A stretch of 64,000 nt of DNA from Candidatus Staskawiczbacteria bacterium (GTDB taxonomy: Bacteria; Patescibacteria; Paceibacteria; Paceibacterales; Staskawiczbacteraceae): positions 144,850-208,849 of the forward strand of contig CAILLM010000004.1 of the NCBI GenBank assembly GCA_903835075.1, written 5' to 3'. Shown here one piece after another: positions 60,308 through 64,000 of this stretch. The position numbers and the translations under genes were made by a program. Numbering within the stretch: position 1 is the stretch's first letter; each line of letters starts with the position of its first letter. Under the pieces are notes generated by a model, which did not search any database, was not told the origin of the DNA, and saw only the letters and a program-made list of their open reading frames with translations.

Positions 60308-61915
60308 ATGATACACACATTGGGAAATGTTGATAAGCAAGTTCTTTTGGAAATTGCCAGTGAGAAACAGATTCGTAAAACAAGCGAACTTTTTTTGTTA
60401 TTTTCTTTGGGTAGTCAATTTGACCATTTAATTAAGCAGGCCGTAGATAGGCTGGGGGTGTTTTGTTTGGTGGCAGATCCAAACAAAATTACAGCAGAAG
60501 ACGTGAGGAAAATTAAACCTAAGGGAATAATTGTTTCTGGCGGACCAGCCTCTGTTTATGAAGGCACCTTGTCATTTGACTGTAAAATCTTTGACTTGGG
60601 AATACCTGTGATGGGTATTTGTTTGGGCTTTCAACTGTGGGCTCAGCACATTGGGTGTAGTGTTGAGAAATCTCCAAAAAGAGAATTTGGTACACACCAT
60701 CTTAGCATATTTGAAAATACAATTCTTTTTAGTGGGTGTCACAGTGGTTGCAATGTTTTAATGAGTCACGGTGATAATGTTTTGAAAACCACTAACTCTA
60801 AAATTAGGGTTTTAGCATATACTGATAATTGTCCAATAGCTGCTGGTAATTACAAGCATCTTTGGGGCGTGCAATTCCACCCAGAAGTTACAGAAACAAC
60901 AATTGGCCCCCAAATTTTCTGGAGTTTTTGTTTTTTGATTTGTAAAGCAAAAAACAAATATCCGGCCAAAGATGTGGCAAGGGAGAAAATATTGTCCCTG
61001 CGAGAAACAATTGGTAACAAGAATGTTTTGCTAGCACTTTCAGGTGGCTCGGACTCCTCAACAGTTGCTTATTTGTTGCGTGATGCTTTAATTCACGGGC
61101 AATATGAAACTACGGACCAGTTGAGGGGAGTATATATTCGCGGAATTGACAGACCCGATGACGAAGATCATGTTCGCAAATATTTTGACTGGATTGATTT
61201 AAAAATTGTTGATGCTACGGATCGCTTTTTGAAAGCCTTGCGTGGCAAAAAAACAATGCCTGAAAAACGGTTGGCAATGAGGGGAGTCTATAAGGCTGTG
61301 CTTGAAAAAGAGGCCATAGAATTTGGTGCTAATTTTATTGCGCAAGGAACGCTTTTTACTGATATTTCAGAAAGTGGTGGGGGGTATGAGGGTGAAAAAA
61401 AGGCTCAAATAAAACTTCACCATAATGTGGAGTTGGGATTTTCATTCCCAGAGCTTACTCCGCTTGACGACTGTGTGAAAGACACTGGGCGTAGCATTGG
61501 TAGAGAAATTGGTGTTCCCGAAGATTTACTTGTTCGGCAACCTTTTCCTGGCCCTGGTTTGATTGTTAGGATTGAAGGAGAAATTACTGGTGACAAGTTG
61601 AAAATTGCTCGTCAAGTGGACGACATTTATATTCATGAATTGCGAAACGCGGGTCTTTATGAAGGCGTTTGGCAAGCAGGCGCGGTAATTACGCAATCTG
61701 TTACAACTTGCACCAAAGGCGACGGCGCTGCTAGTGGAATTGTTGTTGCTTTGTGGGCAGTTTGGAGTGTAAATGGTTTTACTGCTCAAGCTGCAGAATT
61801 GCCTTGGGATTTCATAAAACTTGTTTCACAAAGAATTACCAATAATGTGCCCGAAGTTGGTGCTGTGGTTTACAGAACTTCTGACAAACCACCTGCCACC
61901 ATAGAGTGGGGTTAA
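60308..61915 (+). CDS. guaA: GMP synthase (glutamine-hydrolysing)
   Basis: 535 aa. Glutaminase domain with SGGPASVY, nucleophile GICLGFQL and VQFHPEVTET; ATP pyrophosphatase LALSGGSDSSTVAYLL; dimerisation domain with PFPGPGLIVRIEGE and C-terminal KPPATIEWG. Converts XMP (from GuaB) to GMP. ATG 60308 directly follows an AT-rich stretch without a Shine-Dalgarno. Confidence 0.96.
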   Translation: MIHTLGNVDKQVLLEIASEKQIRKTSELFLLFSLGSQFDHLIKQAVDRLGVFCLVADPNKITAEDVRKIKPKGIIVSGGPASVYEGTLSFDCKIFDLGIPVMGICLGFQLWAQHIGCSVEKSPKREFGTHHLSIFENTILFSGCHSGCNVLMSHGDNVLKTTNSKIRVLAYTDNCPIAAGNYKHLWGVQFHPEVTETTIGPQIFWSFCFLICKAKNKYPAKDVAREKILSLRETIGNKNVLLALSGGSDSSTVAYLLRDALIHGQYETTDQLRGVYIRGIDRPDDEDHVRKYFDWIDLKIVDATDRFLKALRGKKTMPEKRLAMRGVYKAVLEKEAIEFGANFIAQGTLFTDISESGGGYEGEKKAQIKLHHNVELGFSFPELTPLDDCVKDTGRSIGREIGVPEDLLVRQPFPGPGLIVRIEGEITGDKLKIARQVDDIYIHELRNAGLYEGVWQAGAVITQSVTTCTKGDGAASGIVVALWAVWSVNGFTAQAAELPWDFIKLVSQRITNNVPEVGAVVYRTSDKPPATIEWG

Positions 61916-61936
61916 CTCACAAAACAATTTGTATTG

Positions 61937-61968
61937 CTCTGCGACCAATAGGACGCGGAGTTTTTTTT
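61937..61968 (+). terminator. Terminator after guaA
   Basis: CTCTGCG - 10 nt - CGCGGAG followed by T8. Confidence 0.88.
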
Positions 61969-61981
61969 GGTTATTTAACGG

Positions 61982-62009
61982 TTGACAAAATGGCAAAAAT
62001 GAGTAGAAT
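61982..62009 (+). promoter_or_regulatory. xylA promoter with CA-rich leader
   Basis: TTGACA (61982-61987), 16 nt, TAGAAT (62004-62009). The leader has a TTGGT/ACCAA hairpin and then a CA-rich linker (GACCAACCAACAACCACAAC...) up to ATG 62116. No Shine-Dalgarno. Confidence 0.6.
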
Positions 62010-62115
62010 ATATTTATTCGTCCTTTCACATTTTCAAATTGATTTATCTTGGTGGATAGAACCAACGACTGTGCAAGTGCGACCAACCAACAACCACAAC
62101 AACCATAATAACCGT

Positions 62116-63270
62116 ATGAAAGCAAAACGATTGATGTTCAACGTAGGCCCAGTCACTCAGCGTTCAATGCCGTACTGGCCGCTTCAAAACCCCGGCGCCG
62201 ACCCGTTTGGTGGACCCATTTATGGCCCGACAGGGTCAATGGCAACTACTGACATCCTCTGCTGGGCCGCCGGCGAGGGACTGATTGAGCGTACGACAGC
62301 CCATGACGATGACCTCGTCCCATGGGATCCCGATAACCTCGAAGACGACATCGATCAGGATGGTCCGGTGTACAAACACATTATGGAAATCAAGGCAAAA
62401 CTCGATGCCGCCGGCCTCGAATTCCATGCCATTACGTGTAACCTCCATTCGCACCCGATGTTCCGTCGCGGTGGCTTGACCAACCCCACTCCGGAAATCC
62501 GCGAATTGGCCAGGCAGAAGGTTTGGCGGGCGTTGCGCATTGGCGCTTTGCTTGGTGCGACGGCCTTCATTTATTGGATTGCAAGGGACGGATCCGAAGT
62601 CCCCATTGTTGTGCCGCCGCAAGCGATGCAATGGATCGAAGACGGCCTCAACGATGTGACCGATTACATCGAAGAAATGGGGTTCACCAACTACAAAATG
62701 GCGAGCATCGAGGACAAGCCCAACGAACCACGTGGGCATATGTTTTTGCCAACTGCCGGTCACGCCGCGGCATTCACTTACAAACTCAAGCGGCCTGACT
62801 TTTGGAAGGTCAATCCCGAGCTGTTGCAACACGAAGCGATGATTTGCCTCGATGCCGATACATGCGTTCGCTTCTTGGTTCATCTCGGGAAGCTGGGCTT
62901 CTTGCACTTCGGATGCCAAATCAAGGGGCAATTCGACAGCGACTTCCCGCCGCTTGTTGGACCGGAAGGGTTGAAGGAAACCGTCAATATGTTCCGCGTG
63001 CTCGCACAGCTCGGATGGAGTGGCATCGTTGAATACGATTGCCATCCGTTGCCAACGGAAATGTTTGGTGTCGATCCCACCGACTGCCGTAAGCAATTTA
63101 TCCGTAATTGCAGCGACGGTCTCGGTATCGCGTTGGCCCTGGCCGCACACCTTGAGAAATACAAGGTCGGAGACTTGGGTGACAGCGGGGAAGATTTATT
63201 GTCCATCCGCGTGATGTGCAGGCTTGGTGACGACGAACTCCTCGGCTTTGTGTCGCGGGATGTCAACTAA
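62116..63270 (+). CDS. xylA: Xylose isomerase-like TIM barrel protein
   Basis: 384 aa from ATG 62116; the frame is open from 61906 but that part is leader. DIEDKPNEPRG-type metal/substrate site (SIEDKPNEPRG), FYWIARDGSEVP corresponds to the WGGREG strand, and ITCNLHSHPMF and GIVEYDCHPL follow the barrel. The usual HIDLNGQ ligand strand reads LHFGCQIKGQ, so one metal Asp is Gly; FDSD keeps the DQD pair. Activity may be altered. GC and codon use differ from neighbours; probably transferred. Confidence 0.75.
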   Translation: MKAKRLMFNVGPVTQRSMPYWPLQNPGADPFGGPIYGPTGSMATTDILCWAAGEGLIERTTAHDDDLVPWDPDNLEDDIDQDGPVYKHIMEIKAKLDAAGLEFHAITCNLHSHPMFRRGGLTNPTPEIRELARQKVWRALRIGALLGATAFIYWIARDGSEVPIVVPPQAMQWIEDGLNDVTDYIEEMGFTNYKMASIEDKPNEPRGHMFLPTAGHAAAFTYKLKRPDFWKVNPELLQHEAMICLDADTCVRFLVHLGKLGFLHFGCQIKGQFDSDFPPLVGPEGLKETVNMFRVLAQLGWSGIVEYDCHPLPTEMFGVDPTDCRKQFIRNCSDGLGIALALAAHLEKYKVGDLGDSGEDLLSIRVMCRLGDDELLGFVSRDVN

Positions 63271-63299
63271 CCGGTAACACGTCGAATAAACCCAACAAT

Positions 63300-63347
63300 G
63301 CCTTTGCGCGAAACTTTCTAAGTTTTGTGCAAAGGCTTCTTTTTTTG
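63300..63347 (+). terminator. Terminator after xylA
   Basis: GCCTTTGC ... GCAAAGGC with inner AAACTT/AAGTTT pairing and a T8 tract. Confidence 0.9.
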
Positions 63348-63412
63348 TGTAAAATAATTTTAGGATTGAAAAAATAATTTTTTATGGTATATTTATATTA
63401 AGTTTGAAAACT

Positions 63413-63486
63413 AGGGGCGTAGTGAAATGGTATCATATCGGTCTCCAAAACCGCTGGTCTGGGTTCGATTCCCAGCGCCCCTGCCA
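63413..63486 (+). tRNA. tRNA-Trp (CCA), integration target
   Basis: Acceptor AGGGGCG/CGCCCCT, anticodon loop TCTCCAAAA (CCA), T-arm CTGGG-TTCGATT-CCCAG. Canonical G18-G19 and U55, and 3' CCA encoded (63484-63486), unlike the other two tRNAs. Its complement encodes the last 17 residues and stop of the serine recombinase gene, so it is likely an att site. Confidence 0.95.
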
Positions 63487-64000
63487 GTTCGGTGTTAATA
63501 TAATTTTTCCTTCTATTTCAAGATTTTTTACCAATTTTGTAGGCTCAGTTCGGACAATTTTTCGGTCTTTTATCCAAAACCCATCCCAGAATAGGGACAA
63601 GTAAAGCCTCTTTATATGATAGGGGGCTTTTTTGTATGCTTCATAAACATTCCTTGCCATCATTAAAACCTCTCTTAACAAATCAACATCTAACTCATAT
63701 TTTATGTCTAGCTTATCTAATTGGTTTTGAATGATGCTAATTTCCTGATTGAACCTGTCTATCATAAGTTTAAAATCCTCCTGCGGTATGGCATTCTCCA
63801 AGGTTAACATATTTCTAATAGCCCTCTCTTTGTCTTTCTCAACTTTCATTTTTCTATTAACTAAAATTCTTCTTTGGTGACTTTTTCCGTCTTCTTGCTT
63901 TTTTTGAAACTTATTTACCCTTTGGACAATTCGGTCAATATAAGTTTTACTGAATTCAATTTTCTTAAATTGTTCCTCAATTATTTTCTCAAGTTCAGCC
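63433..64000 (-). CDS. Large serine recombinase, C-terminal part (runs off window)
   Basis: The frame is open from the right edge to TGA at 63433-63435, about 188 residues. Lys/Glu-rich coiled coil (KIIEEQFKKIEFSKTYIDRI ... NQEISIIQNQLDKL) and the C-terminal HIKRLYLSLFWDGFWIKDRKI, typical of large serine recombinases after the zinc ribbon. The last residues WQGRWESNPDQRFWRPI are read from the antisense of tRNA-Trp, so the gene abuts its attachment site. The element extends to the right, beyond the window. Confidence 0.85.
   Translation of the reverse strand, partial: AELEKIIEEQFKKIEFSKTYIDRIVQRVNKFQKKQEDGKSHQRRILVNRKMKVEKDKERAIRNMLTLENAIPQEDFKLMIDRFNQEISIIQNQLDKLDIKYELDVDLLREVLMMARNVYEAYKKAPYHIKRLYLSLFWDGFWIKDRKIVRTEPTKLVKNLEIEGKIILTPNWQGRWESNPDQRFWRPI

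Noticed and set aside
62236..63150. 304-codon open frame on the minus strand opposite xylA
   Set aside because: It is the antisense shadow of a GC-rich gene with clear xylose isomerase motifs; no start context or family resemblance.
1..64000. Alternative genetic code (TGA as Gly) as in some CPR phyla
   Set aside because: TGA serves as the real stop of many genes with family-typical ends, for example folA, miaA and the tRNA-Trp recombinase.

Overview
The window reads as the chromosome of an ultrasmall Candidate Phyla Radiation (Patescibacteria) bacterium, most likely a Parcubacterium. It is AT-rich and tightly packed with many ATG-TGA overlaps. It uses the standard code with TGA as stop, and many genes lack a Shine-Dalgarno site. 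It carries lineage-typical genes: DUF5666, SWIB, RNHCP, a PaaX/Cas2-like regulator, and ThrS without a TGS domain. No rRNA, complete tRNA cluster or CRISPR array is present. The lineage call rests on gene content only.

Left third (1 to about 20.8 kb) is accessory DNA. On the minus strand lie a phage packaging module (partial large terminase, HTH small-terminase-like protein, ParB-methyltransferase fusion) and, at 12.9-18.1 kb, an integrative replicon (large serine recombinase, small ORFs, PrimPol-helicase primase). Between them is a plus-strand surface-sugar cassette (kinase-like protein, two DegT aminotransferases, SDR epimerase, FemAB/GNAT, TIM-barrel isomerase, PIG-L deacetylase, UDP-sugar dehydrogenase-like protein). 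The replicon abuts a 5'-truncated radical SAM/SPASM gene followed by a frameshifted one. A 110-aa zinc-ribbon gene occurs twice, at 12.4 and 20.5 kb.

Middle (20.8-53.3 kb) is core genome. It holds purine interconversion (guaB, purA), a single-chain PheRS-like gene, gyrB, secE-nusG-rplK, an isolated aspartokinase, and a compact dTMP operon (dCMP deaminase, Nudix, tmk, thyA, folA). It continues with gatB, miaA/miaB, glmS, thrS and dnaE.

Right part (53.3-64 kb) has rnhB-rpmF-nusB-rnc-rpsP, then khpA-trmD, tRNA-Tyr, tRNA-Thr and rpmG. Two tandem paralogous transcription units with matching RNA structures interrupt the rpsP-khpA neighbourhood. guaA and a GC-richer xylose isomerase follow. The window ends in tRNA-Trp, whose antisense strand encodes the C-terminus of a second large serine recombinase running off the window, so another element is integrated at that tRNA.

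The most notable signals are: (1) three minus-strand phage/replicon leaders sharing one architecture of two interleaved inverted repeats ending next to the start codon; (2) two long structured RNAs driven by perfect promoters (2.2-2.5 kb and 57.15-57.29 kb); (3) tRNA-Tyr and tRNA-Thr with A18/G55 instead of the near-universal G18/U55; (4) a PheS catalytic core fused to the FDX-ACB domain normally on PheT; (5) short palindromic repeats inserted in frame into many housekeeping genes; (6) a PaaX/Cas2-like gene bracketed by near-identical palindromes.
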